A stretch of DNA of 64,000 bases from assembly GCA_950097015.1 (NCBI GenBank), contig CATNEN010000037.1:1054001-1118000 (forward strand). Direction: 5' to 3'. Both the position numbers and the translations under genes were made by a program. Every line of letters begins with the position of its first letter. Position 1 is the first letter of the stretch. Shown in pieces: positions 50,001 through 60,775 of the stretch. This DNA comes from Macrostomum hystrix (lineage: Eukaryota > Platyhelminthes > Macrostomidae). The notes under the pieces are model-generated. The model did no database searches, had not been told where the DNA came from, and saw nothing but the letters and a program-made list of their open reading frames with translations.

Positions 50001-53000
50001 ACACACCCAACCTACTCAAAACACACCCAAAATACTTCAAACACACCCAACCTACTCAAAACACACCCAACCTACTCAAAACACACCCAACCTACTCCAA
50101 ACACACCCAACCTACTCAAAACACACCCAACCTACTCCAAACACACCCAACCTACTCAAAACACACCCAACCTACTCCAAACACACCCAACCTACTCAAA
50201 ACACACCCAACCTACTCAAAACACACCCAAAATACTTCAAACACACCCAACCTACTCCAAACACACCCAACCTACTCCAAACACACCCAACATACTCCAA
50301 ACACACCCAACCTACTCAAAACACACCCAACCTACTCCAAACACACCCAACCTACTCAAAACACACCCAAAATACTTCAAACACACCCAACCTACTCCAA
50401 ACACACCCAACCTACTCCAAAAACACCCAACCTACTCCAAACACACCCAACCTACTCAAACACACCCAACCTACTCCAAACACACCCAACATACTCCAAA
50501 CACACCCAACCTACTCAAAACACACCCAACATACTCAAAACACACCCAACCTACTCCAAACACACCCAACCTACTCCAAACACACCCAACCTACTCAAAA
50601 CACACCCAACATACTCAAAACACACCCAACCTACTCCAAACACACCCAACCTACTCCAAAACACACCCAACCTACTCCAAACACACCCAACCTACTCCAA
50701 ACACACCCAACCTACTCAAACACACCCAACCTACTCCAAACACACCCAACATACTCCAAACACACCCAACCTACTCAAAATACACCCAACATACTCAAAA
50801 CACACCCAACATACTCAAAACACACCCAACATACTCCAAACACACCCAACATACTCCAAACACACCCAACATACTCCAAACACACCCAACCTACTCCAAA
50901 CACACCCAACCTACTCCAAACACACCCAACCTACTCCAAACACACCCAACCTACTCCAAACACACCCAACCTACTCAAACACACCCAACCTACTCAAAAC
51001 ACACCCAACATACTCCAAACACACCCAACCTACTCAAAACACACCCAACATACTCAAAACACACCCAACATACTCCAAACACACCCAACATACTCCAAAC
51101 ACACCCAACATACTCCAAACACACCCAACATACTCCAAACACACCCAACATACTCCAAACACACCCAACCTACTCAAAACACACCCAACCTACTCCAAAC
51201 ACACCCAACCTACTCCAAACACACCCAACCTACTCAAACACACCCAACCTACTCAAACACACCCAACCTACTCCAAACACACCCAACATACTCCAAAACA
51301 CACCCAACCTACTCAAAACACACCCAACATACTCCAAACACACCCAACATACTCCAAACACACCCAACATACTCCAAACACACCCAACCTACTCAAAACA
51401 CAACCAACATACTCAAAACACACCCAACATACTCCAAACACACCCAACATACTCCAAACACACCCAACATACTCCAAACACACCCAACATACTCCAAACA
51501 CACCCAACCTACTCAAAACACACCCAACCTACTCAAAACACACCCAACCTACTCCAAACACACCCAACCTACTCCAAACACACCCAACATACTCCAAACA
51601 CACCCAACCTACTCAAAACACACCCAACATACTCCAAACACACCCAACATACTCCAAACACACCCAACATACTCCAAACACACCCAACCTACTCAAAACA
51701 CACCCAACATACTCAAAACACACCCAACATACTCCAAACACACCCAACCTACTCCAAACACACCCAACATACTCCAAACACACCCAACATACTCCAAACA
51801 CACCCAACCTACTCAAAACACACCCAACCTACTCCAAACACACCCAACCTACTCCAAACACACCCAACCTACTCCAAACACACCCAACCTACTCAAAACA
51901 CACCCAACCTACTCCAAACACACCCAACCTACTCCAAACACACCCAACATACTGCAAACACACCCAACATACTCCAAACACACCCAACCTACTCCAAACA
52001 CACCCAACATACTCCGAACACACCCAACATACTCCAAACACACCCAACCTACTCCAAACACACCCAACCTACTCCAAACACACCCAACATACTCCGAACA
52101 CACCCAACATACTCCAAACACACCCAACCTACTCCAAACACACCCAACCTACTCCAAACACACCCAACCTACTCAAAACACACCCAACCTACTCCAAACA
52201 CACCCAACCTACTCAAAACACACCCAACCTACTCCAAACACACCAACCTACTCAAAACACACCCAACATACTCCAAACACACCCAACATACTCCAAACAC
52301 ACCCAACCTACTCCAAACACACCCAACATACTCCAAACACACCCAACCTACTCAAAACATACCCAACCTACTCCAAACACACCCAACCTACTCAAAACAC
52401 ACCCAAAATACTTCAAACACACCCAACCTACTCAAAACACACCCAACCTACTCAAAACACACCCAACCTACTCCAAACACACCCAACCTACTCAAAACAC
52501 ACCCAACCTACTCCAAACACACCCAACCTACTCAAAACACACCCAACCTACTCCAAACACACCCAACCTACTCAAAACACACCCAACCTACTCAAAACAC
52601 ACCCAAAATACTTCAAACACACCCAACCTACTCCAAACACACCCAACCTACTCCAAACACACCCAACATACTCCAAACACACCCAACCTACTCAAAACAC
52701 ACCCAACCTACTCCAAACACACCCAACCTACTCAAAACACACCCAAAATACTTCAAACACACCCAACCTACTCAAAACACACCCAACCTACTCAAAACAC
52801 ACCCAACCTACTCCAAACACACCCAACCTACTCAAAACACACCCAACCTACTCCAAAGACACCCAACCTACTCAAAACACACCCAACCTACTCCAAACAC
52901 ACCCAAAATACTTCAAACACACCCAACCTACTCAAAACACACCCAAAATACTTCAAACACACCCAACCTACTCCAAACACACCCAACCTACTCAAAACAC

Positions 53001-56000
53001 ACCCAACCTACTCCAAACACACCCAACCTACTCAAAACACACCCAACCTACTCCAAACACACCCAACCTACTCAAAACACACCCAACCTACTCAAAACAC
53101 ACCCAAAATACTTCAAACACACCCAACCTACTCCAAACACACCCAACCTACTCCAAACACACCCAACATACTCCAAACACACCCAACCTACTCAAAACAC
53201 ACCCAACCTACTCCAAACACACCCAACCTACTCAAAACACACCCAAAATACTTCAAACACACCCAACCTACTCAAAACACACCCAAGCTACTCAAAACAC
53301 ACCCAACCTACTCCAAACACACCCAACATACTCCAAACACACCCAACCTACTCAAAACACACCCAACCTACTCCAAACACACCCAACCTACTCAAAACAC
53401 ACCCAACATACTCCAAACACACCCAACATACTCCAAACACACCCAACCTACTCAAAACACACCCAACCTTCTCCAACCACACCCTAACCAAAACCTCCCT
53501 CGATTCCGCAGCTGGTTGCCAAGCAATGCAACGGCCGCATCATATGCCGCATTGTGGGACCCGAGTTATCCGGCGCCAGGACAGCCTGCCCACGGCAGCT
53601 GACACAGCTCAGCATTCGATTCAACTGCTTGCCAGGTCAGTCAGTCAGTCAGTCAGTCAGTCAGTCAGTCAGTCAGTCAGTCAGTCAGTCAGTCAGTCAG
53701 TCAGTCAGTCAGTCAGTCAGTCAGTCAGTCAGTCAGTCAGTCAGTCAGTCAGTCAGTCAGTCAGTCAGTCAGTCAGTCAGTCAGTCAGTCAGTCAGTCAG
53801 TCAGTCAGTCAGTCAGTCAGTCAGTCAGTCAGTCAGTCAGTCAGTCAGTCAGTCAGTCAGTCAGTCAGTCAGTCAGTCAGTCAGTCAGTCAGTCAGTCAG
53901 TCAGTCAGTCAGTCAGTCAGTCAGTCAGTCAGTCAGTCAGTCAGTCAGTCAGTCAGTCAGTCAGTCAGTCAGTCAGTCAGTCAGTCAGTCAGTCATTCAG
54001 ATCCTCTGATCGCACCCACAGCGGTTCACACCCAGCTGCTCTGCTCGGGCACCTACCAACAGCTGTCCTGCGAAGAAACCGAGACCCTCAACATTCTCCA
54101 CGCCCGTCTGACCAACAAGTACACCCTGAACAATGCCAGCTGCCCGGACACTGTCAAGGCTGACTCGGGCTACGCGGCATGTCCGGACAGAGACATGACC
54201 AACCCGCTAAACAGCCTATGCCGGCAGAATTACCACAGCTGCTCAGTGAAGGCCACCTTTCCGCCTGACAGGGGCTGCGCTCATGCACACATGCTATTGG
54301 TGTACTCTTGTGGTGAGGCGACAACCAATCAGAGAATAGAGTTATAAACAGCAGTAGTAAGCAGAGTGTACATTCTGCGGTAAACAGTGAACACGTGATG
54401 TCACGCAAGTATCGCGTGCTACTTGACCATGAATCTAAAAATAGCATCGCGCTTGTTGCATTTACGCAGTGCCCAACAGCCTGCAGCAGGAGGAGTCGCG
54501 GCCAGACAGTCAGGCAGCCGAAGTCGACGCCAAACTCAGGGAACAGCGACAGCGGGCCCAACAGCAACAGAAACAGCAGCAGCAGCAGCAGCAGAAGCAA
54601 CAGCAATCTCGAAATCAGAATCTGGTTGTGAATGATCAAGACCGGCCGCTGACAGGTATGATTTGCTGAGGACCAGAAGGTCCTGACTTAAAAAAACTAA
54701 GAAGCTTAAACAGGAAACGTCAATGTTTTGCATGAGACAAATCACAAGCACTAGGTTGTAGTTGTAGACCAGTGATACTTTTCTTGAGTTATCTCTTCGA
54801 TGTTTCTACTAACTCGGATAGCCTTTCCAACAACACAATGAGTCGCAAAACACCCTAAATAAATCAAACATCTTGGAAAAAACTGCTTTCCTTCGAAAAT
54901 GCTAGCTAGCATTGATTTTCAAACTTCGGCACATCTGTTGCCTAAAAGAATATGCAAGCACCTGACGCAGGGTTATCCCCGTCGCTGATTTTTTAATCAA
55001 TTCGCAAAACAGCTTTCGAGGGCCATAAAACACAAACAGACAGACCGGCTGCACTTTCAGCAAGGATCGCATGCGCTAACAAAACCCGCAGGTGGTGGCG
55101 GCCGATTGGTGGCTGGTCATCCGCACGGCGGTCTAGTCAAGCCGAAACTGACACCAGAGGTCACGGATGGCGCGTCGGACGGTGAGATATGTACATATTC
55201 ATTGATCTTCACCCAGTTGTAAATTGGGTGCCACGATCAGTTGGGTTAGACATTTAGAAAAAGTAAGTTTAAACAAAACTTTTTAACAAAAAGTAAGTGC
55301 ATACTGTGACAAGTAATTAACTTTTTTATTGTAGCTGCATCGTTTTCTTAACTTTGATAAATAGATTTATTATATAAAATTATATTACAGCTTTCTTCAA
55401 CTAATCAGCTAATTTATTTTTTTTATAAAAAAATATTTTTTATGCATAACTATTGAAAAATTAGCAATTATACTTTCCGTTTCGTATGCATGATAAAATG
55501 AAAAAAGTTTCTAAATGGGAATGAAATAGAAATAGATATTTAGATTGATAAATAAAAATGCACAGGTCAGACAGTTTCGAAAGTATTACTATCCTGCATG
55601 CTATTACAGATAAACAGACATTTGGAGCCCCATTATGTAGAAAAAAATATAAAGGCAGTGGCATATTGTAACTGGAATTTTCGCACATATCTGCAATAAA
55701 ATAAAACAGAATAAAACAATTATCCTACTGTAATTTTATTGCACCGGAACTATTCGTTTAAACAAAATCTGATAAAAGTTCATGCATAAAATCACGTCAC
55801 AAAACCGACAGCTTATTTAAAGCTTCCAGAGATATTCGGAAACCAGCGAACTGCTTGCGTTTTTAAAAATAGTAGAACAAAAAACCAAATAGCTAAAATG
55901 CTTCCAAGCACATTCAAAGCCCATTTAATTTTCCTAAATTCATCTCGAACAAATGAATACTCTCTGTACCCATACATTCGACCCGATTATATTGGAATTT

Positions 56001-58023
56001 GTATTATGCTATTATTTTATACGCTCGTGATTCCATCTTTTATTTTTGAAAGTCAAATTTAAAAGTGTAATAAAAGATATATTCAATTTATATTTACTAT
56101 TTCATAGTCAGTCAGATCGGCCCTGGAATTGTCACACACGGTCACGTGGGAAACCACTGCATCTGCTCCATCTGATGCTTTCCTTTGAAGCCAACTGTTT
56201 CAAAACCATTGCAACATCAAAGGACAACCAAATCTTAACCGACGTTCCAAGTCAGCAAGGGACACTTTTACTTAATCGCGAAAGACACTTTAGGATAAAG
56301 AATATAAGAGTAATGTAGTAAGTGTATACTATAGCTATGAAATGTCAAGCCTATTAAAAGGACTTTATATATTTTCCCTCTTGCCACTTGCCACTCCCTG
56401 AAGTCTCCCTACAATATAGTTTATCTCGCAAAATCAAACACAAGCAGAAGATTCAATGAAGTATCTTGTAAATAGTCGTCTCATTGTCTCTCTGCCAGAA
56501 GCATTTATTTTTTGTTTGCATAATTCTCGAATTAGCGAGTGTAAGTGACTGTAAGCTGTCAGCTAGCTCGTAATCATGTTGGGAGTGAGTTCTAGTCAGT
56601 AAAATAGTAAGTCAGTTTTGGAAAGCTTCATGTGCAGTGTCTTTTCAGGACGTGAGAATCGGTTGTACTTAGAAAAATCACCCTTTAAATTAAAAAAAAT
56701 CTGACGAAATCAAATTAAGAGTCGTAGCAGGATCCTCAGCTAGAATCGTAGCAGGATCCTCAGCTAGAATCGTATCAGGATCCTCAGCTAGAATCGTAGC
56801 AGGATCCTCAGCTAGAATCGTATCAGGATCCTCAGCTAGAATCGTATCAGGATCCTCAGCTAGAATCGTAGCAGGATCCTCAGCTAGAATCGTATCAGGA
56901 TCCTCAGCTAGAATCGTATCAGGATCCTCAGCTAGAATCGTAGCGGGATCCTCAGCTAGAATCGTATCAGGATCCTCAGCTAGAATCGTATCAGGATCCT
57001 CAGCTAGAATCGTAGCAGGATCCTCAGCTAGAATCGTATCAGGATCCTCAGCTAGAATCGTATCAGGATCCTCAGCTAGAATCGTAGCGGGATCCTCAGC
57101 TAGAATCGTATCAGGATCCTCAGCTAGAATCGTAGCAGGATCCTCAGCTAGAATCGTATCAGGATCCTCAGCTAGAATCGTAGCAGGATTTTTCGAGAGC
57201 ATAAATATATTTTTATCATCCACTTGAGACTAACTAAGCCAATTTAAATTTTAAAATGTTCTGTCTGAAAGAATTAGAAAAATGTTAAGCTTAAAGACTA
57301 ATTTTACACAGAAAATAAGTCACACAAGTCTCAGGGACAAAACTGTTGAGCAATCTCGAGATCAACGCTGCCTCTGCTCTTCAGGTCGCTCTGATCTGCT
57401 CGTGGTGTCTGCCTGCGGCTGCCTGGCCACCCTCCTGCTCATCGGCTTAGTTGCACTTCTAGCACTTTCGCATCGCCGCAGAAATCAACGGCGTCGCAGT
57501 GCGTCGTCAGCGTCGGCGAGAGCAGCGGCAGCTTCAGCTTCTGCAGCGTCTGTGATTGCTAATGGCAACGCAGGGACTAGGCGATACGTTTCGCCGCCGC
57601 TACCGCCGCTACCGTCAACGCCGTCGCAGTTGAGCAGCTGCGACACACACGCCAACGCCTACCTCCTGCCGAAGCCGCTGCAGCAGCAGCCGTCGCCGCT
57701 CCCGCCGCCACCACCGCTGACTCTGCCATTAGAGAACGATGCAATCAGTCAACTTCTCAGCGAACCGCAGCAGGTCCATCATCGGTATCATAGACGAGGC
57801 CGAGGTCGATTCGATCAGTCAGCAGCCTCTACGCAGTCGCTGGTTATTGACCGTTGCGTCAGCAGCGGTTGCCCGTCGGAGTCGTCGCTGCGGTCTGAGC
57901 CGCCGCCGCCGCCGCCGCCGCCACCATCGGCTCCCACTGTGCGGTTCAGCCAGTACAGCAATCTGTACATCTACCAGCCAAGCTCTGGCAGGCAGCCATC
58001 CACTGTGCTGTACAACCTGTGGG

Positions 58024-58072
<49 letters not shown>

Positions 58073-58106
58073 GCCATTGCAGCCAGCGGGACTCTCATAC
58101 GTTTGA
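36553..58106 (+). CDS. eva-1: EVA-1 / EVA1C-like receptor with two SUEL lectin domains and one TM segment
   Basis: Seven exons (36553-36805, 42361-42572, 53512-53635, 54022-54312, 54470-54655, 55092-55181, 57385-58106) join with phases 1,0,1,1,1,1 to give 625 residues. Order: signal peptide (hydrophobic ~22-36, cleavage probably after Ala40), a 15-Gln run at the mature N-terminus, SUEL/galactose-binding lectin domain 1 (cysteines 102,111,134,148,161,167,181,194), SUEL domain 2 (cysteines 204,213,237,250,263,270,282,293), Gln- and Gly-rich stalk, TM helix ~390-414 with a basic stop-transfer (HRRRNQRRR), and a cytoplasmic tail with Pro and Gln runs. Two tandem eight-cysteine lectin domains, one TM helix and a short tail match EVA-1, known in C. 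elegans as a guidance co-receptor for SLT-1/Slit. It is longer than human EVA1C because of low-complexity stretches. Introns of 5.6 and 10.9 kb are mostly minisatellite. Confidence 0.9.
36841..37132. repeat. 19-bp minisatellite at the start of EVA-1 intron 1
   Basis: About 15 near-identical ctagtgactgcgaggtagg units, beginning about 35 nt after the donor at 36806. Further copies occur at 37408-37515. Confidence 0.96.
37127..39957. repeat. 33/34-bp minisatellite in EVA-1 intron 1
   Basis: Units contain gactgtgatgggtggagtgt followed by gaggtgggcacagt or gaggtgggctagt. The ggctagtgact junction is shared with the 19-bp array, so the two are related. A non-repeat island lies at 37352-37405. Open frames of up to 800 codons on the minus strand are artefacts of the repeat. 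Confidence 0.96.
39958..40449. other. EVA-1 intron 1, unique segment
   Basis: No exon or element recognised. Confidence 0.5.
40450..41600. repeat. 21-bp minisatellite, about 54 copies
   Basis: Units of gagtgggagaatagatggga plus t, with rare gagagg, gcgtgg and gggtgg variants. Open in several frames without coding meaning. Confidence 0.97.
41601..42082. other. EVA-1 intron 1, unique segment
   Basis: A ggatgagtcc string at 41903 recalls a hammerhead core, but the rest of the motif is missing. No exon seen. Confidence 0.5.
42083..42337. repeat. 17-bp minisatellite (atgacctcaatgaacac) ending next to EVA-1 exon 2
   Basis: About 15 copies of atgacctcaatgaacac, ending about 23 nt before the exon at 42361. 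Confidence 0.96.
42595..43115. repeat. 24-bp minisatellite at the start of EVA-1 intron 2
   Basis: Units contain ctcacctgttcacccagttc and start about 22 nt after the donor at 42573. A second version has the ccagctcccagt variant. Confidence 0.96.
43116..43694. other. EVA-1 intron 2, unique segment with possible SINE A tail
   Basis: At 43617-43650 ccacggactgaactgctgtac resembles the end of SINE family A in + orientation, but is diverged. No exon recognised. Confidence 0.4.
43695..45336. repeat. 27/33/39-bp minisatellite, about 52 copies
   Basis: Each unit has ggatgatgatgtgggttgca followed by one to three gcagct/gttgca hexamers and aaat. The unit is always a multiple of 3, so 550-codon frames stay open on both strands. 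It is rich in CAGCTG (PvuII/E-box) sites. Confidence 0.96.
45337..46026. other. EVA-1 intron 2, unique segment
   Basis: Nothing recognised. Confidence 0.5.
46027..46672. repeat. 14-bp minisatellite (ggggagagtcagaa), about 46 copies
   Basis: Purine-rich copies with gtagg, gaagg and atcagatg variants. Confidence 0.96.
46673..47614. other. EVA-1 intron 2, unique segment with a CAG run
   Basis: A (CAG)n-type run at 47023-47058 could encode poly-Ala after an ATG at 47003. There is no matching splice pair and EVA-1 phases are complete without it, so I leave it as intron. Confidence 0.45.
47615..53485. repeat. 20-bp minisatellite (caacctactccaaacacacc), about 293 copies
   Basis: The unit has variants cctactcc/cctactca, catactcc and aaatacttc. 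Period slips (aaacaccaacc, single-base loss) occur at a few points. The array ends about 26 nt before EVA-1 exon 3. Because the unit is 20 bp, the peptide cycles through all three frames, giving ~2,000-codon stop-free readings. Shared rare variants show an internal duplication with a 2,376-bp offset. Confidence 0.98.
53636..54000. repeat. (TCAG)n tetranucleotide array forming EVA-1 intron 3
   Basis: About 90 perfect gtca units begin exactly at the donor (CCAG|gtcagt) and run to gtcattcag at 54000. The intron is 386 nt if the acceptor at 54020-54021 is used. Its length is not a multiple of 3, so retention would shift the frame. Confidence 0.95.
54656..55091. other. EVA-1 intron 5
   Basis: Unique sequence, gtatga donor and cccgcag acceptor. 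No array. Confidence 0.6.
55182..56717. other. EVA-1 intron 6, unique part
   Basis: AT-rich with no repeat array or exon recognised. Confidence 0.5.
56718..57190. repeat. 24-bp minisatellite in EVA-1 intron 6
   Basis: About 20 copies of cagctagaatcgta(g/t)caggatcct, with a BamHI site (GGATCC) in each unit. The half-unit agctagaatcg is shared with the 12-bp satellite at 7640-16134. Confidence 0.96.
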
Positions 58107-58567
58107 TGAATGCGGCAGCCTTTTCTTTGACGAATCAAAAACAAAATCAATCAAGGGATAGCGCAACAGGGGAAGACCGCGGTTTTCACCTCTGGGGAAA
58201 GAGAACGGGGGGTATTTCAAATACCTACTGCCAACGACACGATAACCAATTTTCGTGAGAAAGTCCACCATATAATTGACTTTAGCGAGAATATTAAGCC
58301 GAGTGTTTGCTAAAGTGCAAGAATATCTCTCTGTTGTATTAATTTCACACCTGTTCAGTCAAGGATATTCCATTTTTTGATACTTGCAGGATTAGTTTAC
58401 TATCTTTTGTACACACATTTTTCTACTCGTAACCGAGTGCAAATAATCTTACGCCATGCATCTTTAGCTACGTTTAGGTACGAACTGCACCAGAAGTGAA
58501 CTCTTAGCTGCTATATACGTTCGTCTGTGAGCATCTCAGCCACACTTCACACCTTTTGTATATGTTT

Positions 58568-58573
58568 AATAAA
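58568..58573 (+). terminator. EVA-1 poly(A) signal
   Basis: AATAAA 462 nt after the stop codon. A G-rich array begins about 30 nt further on. Confidence 0.6.
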
Positions 58574-58604
58574 GTTACGCAATGTACTTTCGACCACGAT
58601 GAAA

Positions 58605-59200
58605 CCACCCAGGGATCGGGGTGGTTGGCTATCCGGGGATAAAGAAGGTCAGGGAGTGGGGTGGTTAGATATCCGACGTCAGGAACGGCAGGGAGTGGGT
58701 GTTTTAGCTATACTGGGTTAGAAGGGCAGGGATTGGGGTGGTTGGTCATCCGGGGTTAGGAGCGGCAGGGAGTGGGGTGGTTGGCTATCCGGGGTTAGGA
58801 ATTGCAGGCAGGTTGGTTGGTTGGCCATCCGGGGTTAGGAGCGGCAGGGAGTGGGGTGGTTGCTATCCGGGGTTAGGAGCGGCAGGGAGTGGGGTGGTTG
58901 GCTATCCGGGGTTAGGAATTTGCAGGCAGGTTGGTTGGTTGGCCATCCGGGGTTGGGAGGGGCAGAGAGTGGGGTGGTTGGCCATCCGGGGTTAGGAGCG
59001 GCAGGGAGTGGGGTGGTTGGCTATCCGGGGTTAGGAGCGGCAGGGAGTGGGGTGGTTGGCCATCCGGGGTTGGGAGGGGCAGAGAGTGGGTGGTTGGCCA
59101 TCCGGGGTTAGGAGCGGCAGGGAGTGGGGTGGTTGGCTATCCGGGGTTAGGAATTTGCAGGGAGGTTGGTTGATTGGCCATCCGGGGTTGGGATTGAGGT
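58605..59200. repeat. ~39-bp G-rich minisatellite just beyond the EVA-1 poly(A) signal
   Basis: Units contain gtggggtggttggctatccg followed by gggttaggagcggcaggga, with indels between copies. Confidence 0.93.
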
Positions 59201-59859
59201 GGTTAGCAGATAAGAAATATTCTAAATGGGTGCGAGTTTGTCATAATCAAAGTCTTTAAGAACAACGCACAGCCCAGACCCAAAAGACAAACAAAAAAAT
59301 TTGCACTTAATCGACTAAAAATCATCAGGCGCGCCAAAAATATTCAAAATCTCTGTGTTGTCTGAAAAATAGTAAGAAAAAATCTTAGCAAGCAAACTAA
59401 TGCTGAAGCTGAATAGAAACTTATAAAGTGTGCAAAAAATTGGCAAACTTTCTTTTATTTCACGCGCTCAGGCGTAGAAAGTAAAACTCCCCATCTCCTT
59501 CACTCCCCATTCTGAGCTGCATTCAACTATCCTTGCCCTCATTTTCATTGAAGTCGGCCCGGAGATGAGATCTGGTGCACAGCGAGAATGAACCTATCGT
59601 TGGGATCAGCTAACCTAAGCCACACTTTCTGTTCTCCCAAAGCCATCTTCTTGATCAGTGTGGCTCATCTCCCAGTTACTTTGCTTTGATGGAGAAATCC
59701 CACTGAGTCCCAATTGCAGATTCCAGCATTATCCCAGATGGGCCATTCGCTCTGGCTTCGCGTCTACTGAGTTGCACTTGAACAATGTCCTGAAAGGCTC
59801 AGCTTTCAACCTGTTGTTGCTTAGCAGTACTCGCCAATGCTTTTCTGTCTCCCTAATAC
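59201..59859. other. Intergenic unique sequence
   Basis: No gene recognised. Confidence 0.5.
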
Positions 59860-60775
59860 TCCACTCTACTCGCCCTAATACTCCACTCAACTCACCCTAA
59901 TTCTCCACTCAACTCACCCTCATTCTCCCCTATTCTCACGCTAATTCTCAACTTTACTTTCCCTAATTCCCCACTATACTCTCCCTAATTCCCCACTGTA
60001 CTCTCCCACATTCGCCACTCTACCTCCCTAATTCTCCACTCTACTCTCTCTAATACCCCACTCTACTCTCCCCAATACTCCACTCTACTCTCCTCAATAC
60101 TCCACTCTACTCTCCCCAATACCCCACTCTACTCTCCTCAATACTCCACTCTACTCTCCTCAATACTCCACTCTACTCTCCCCAATACTCCACTCTACTC
60201 TCCCCAATACTCCACTATACTCTCTCTAATTCCCCATTCTACTCTCTCTAATTCCCCATTCTACTCTCTCTAATTCCCCATTCTACTCTCTCTAATTCCC
60301 CATTCTACTCTCTCTAATTCCCCATTCTACTCTCTCTAATTCCCCATTCTACTCTCTCTAATTCCCCATTCTACTCTCTCTAATTCCCCATTCTACTCTC
60401 TCTAATTCCCTACTCTACTCTCGCTAATTCCCCCACTCTACTCTCTCTAATTCCCCACTCTACTCTCTCTAATTCCCCATTCTGCTCTCTCTAATTCCCT
60501 ACTCTACTCTCGCTAATTCCCCCACTCTACTCTCTCTAATTCCCCACTCTACTCTCTCTAATTCCCCATTCTACTCTCTCTAATTCCCTACTCTACTCTC
60601 GCTAATTCCCCCAATCTACTCTCTCTAATTCCCTACTCTACTCTCGCTAATTCCCCCAATCTACTCTCTCTAATTCCCTACTCTTCTTTCCTAAATTTCC
60701 CACTATTCTCTCCCTAATTCCCCACTGTATTCTCCCACATTCGCCACTCTCTCTAATTCTTCACTCTACCCTCCC
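59860..60775. repeat. ~22-bp pyrimidine-rich minisatellite
   Basis: Units of taattccccattctactctc plus tc, in places ~20 bp with ccaatactccactctactct. About 40 copies, degraded at both ends. Confidence 0.95.

Noticed and set aside
47575-53602. ~2,000-residue Thr/Pro/His-rich proteins
   Set aside because: 20-bp tandem repeat inside EVA-1 intron 2. The readings persist only because no frame of the unit contains a stop.
53526-54347. Single protein with a long Ser-Val-Ser-Gln repeat
   Set aside because: The reading joins a wrong-frame start to EVA-1 exon 4 through the (TCAG)n intron. Exon 3 lies in a different frame and splicing restores it.
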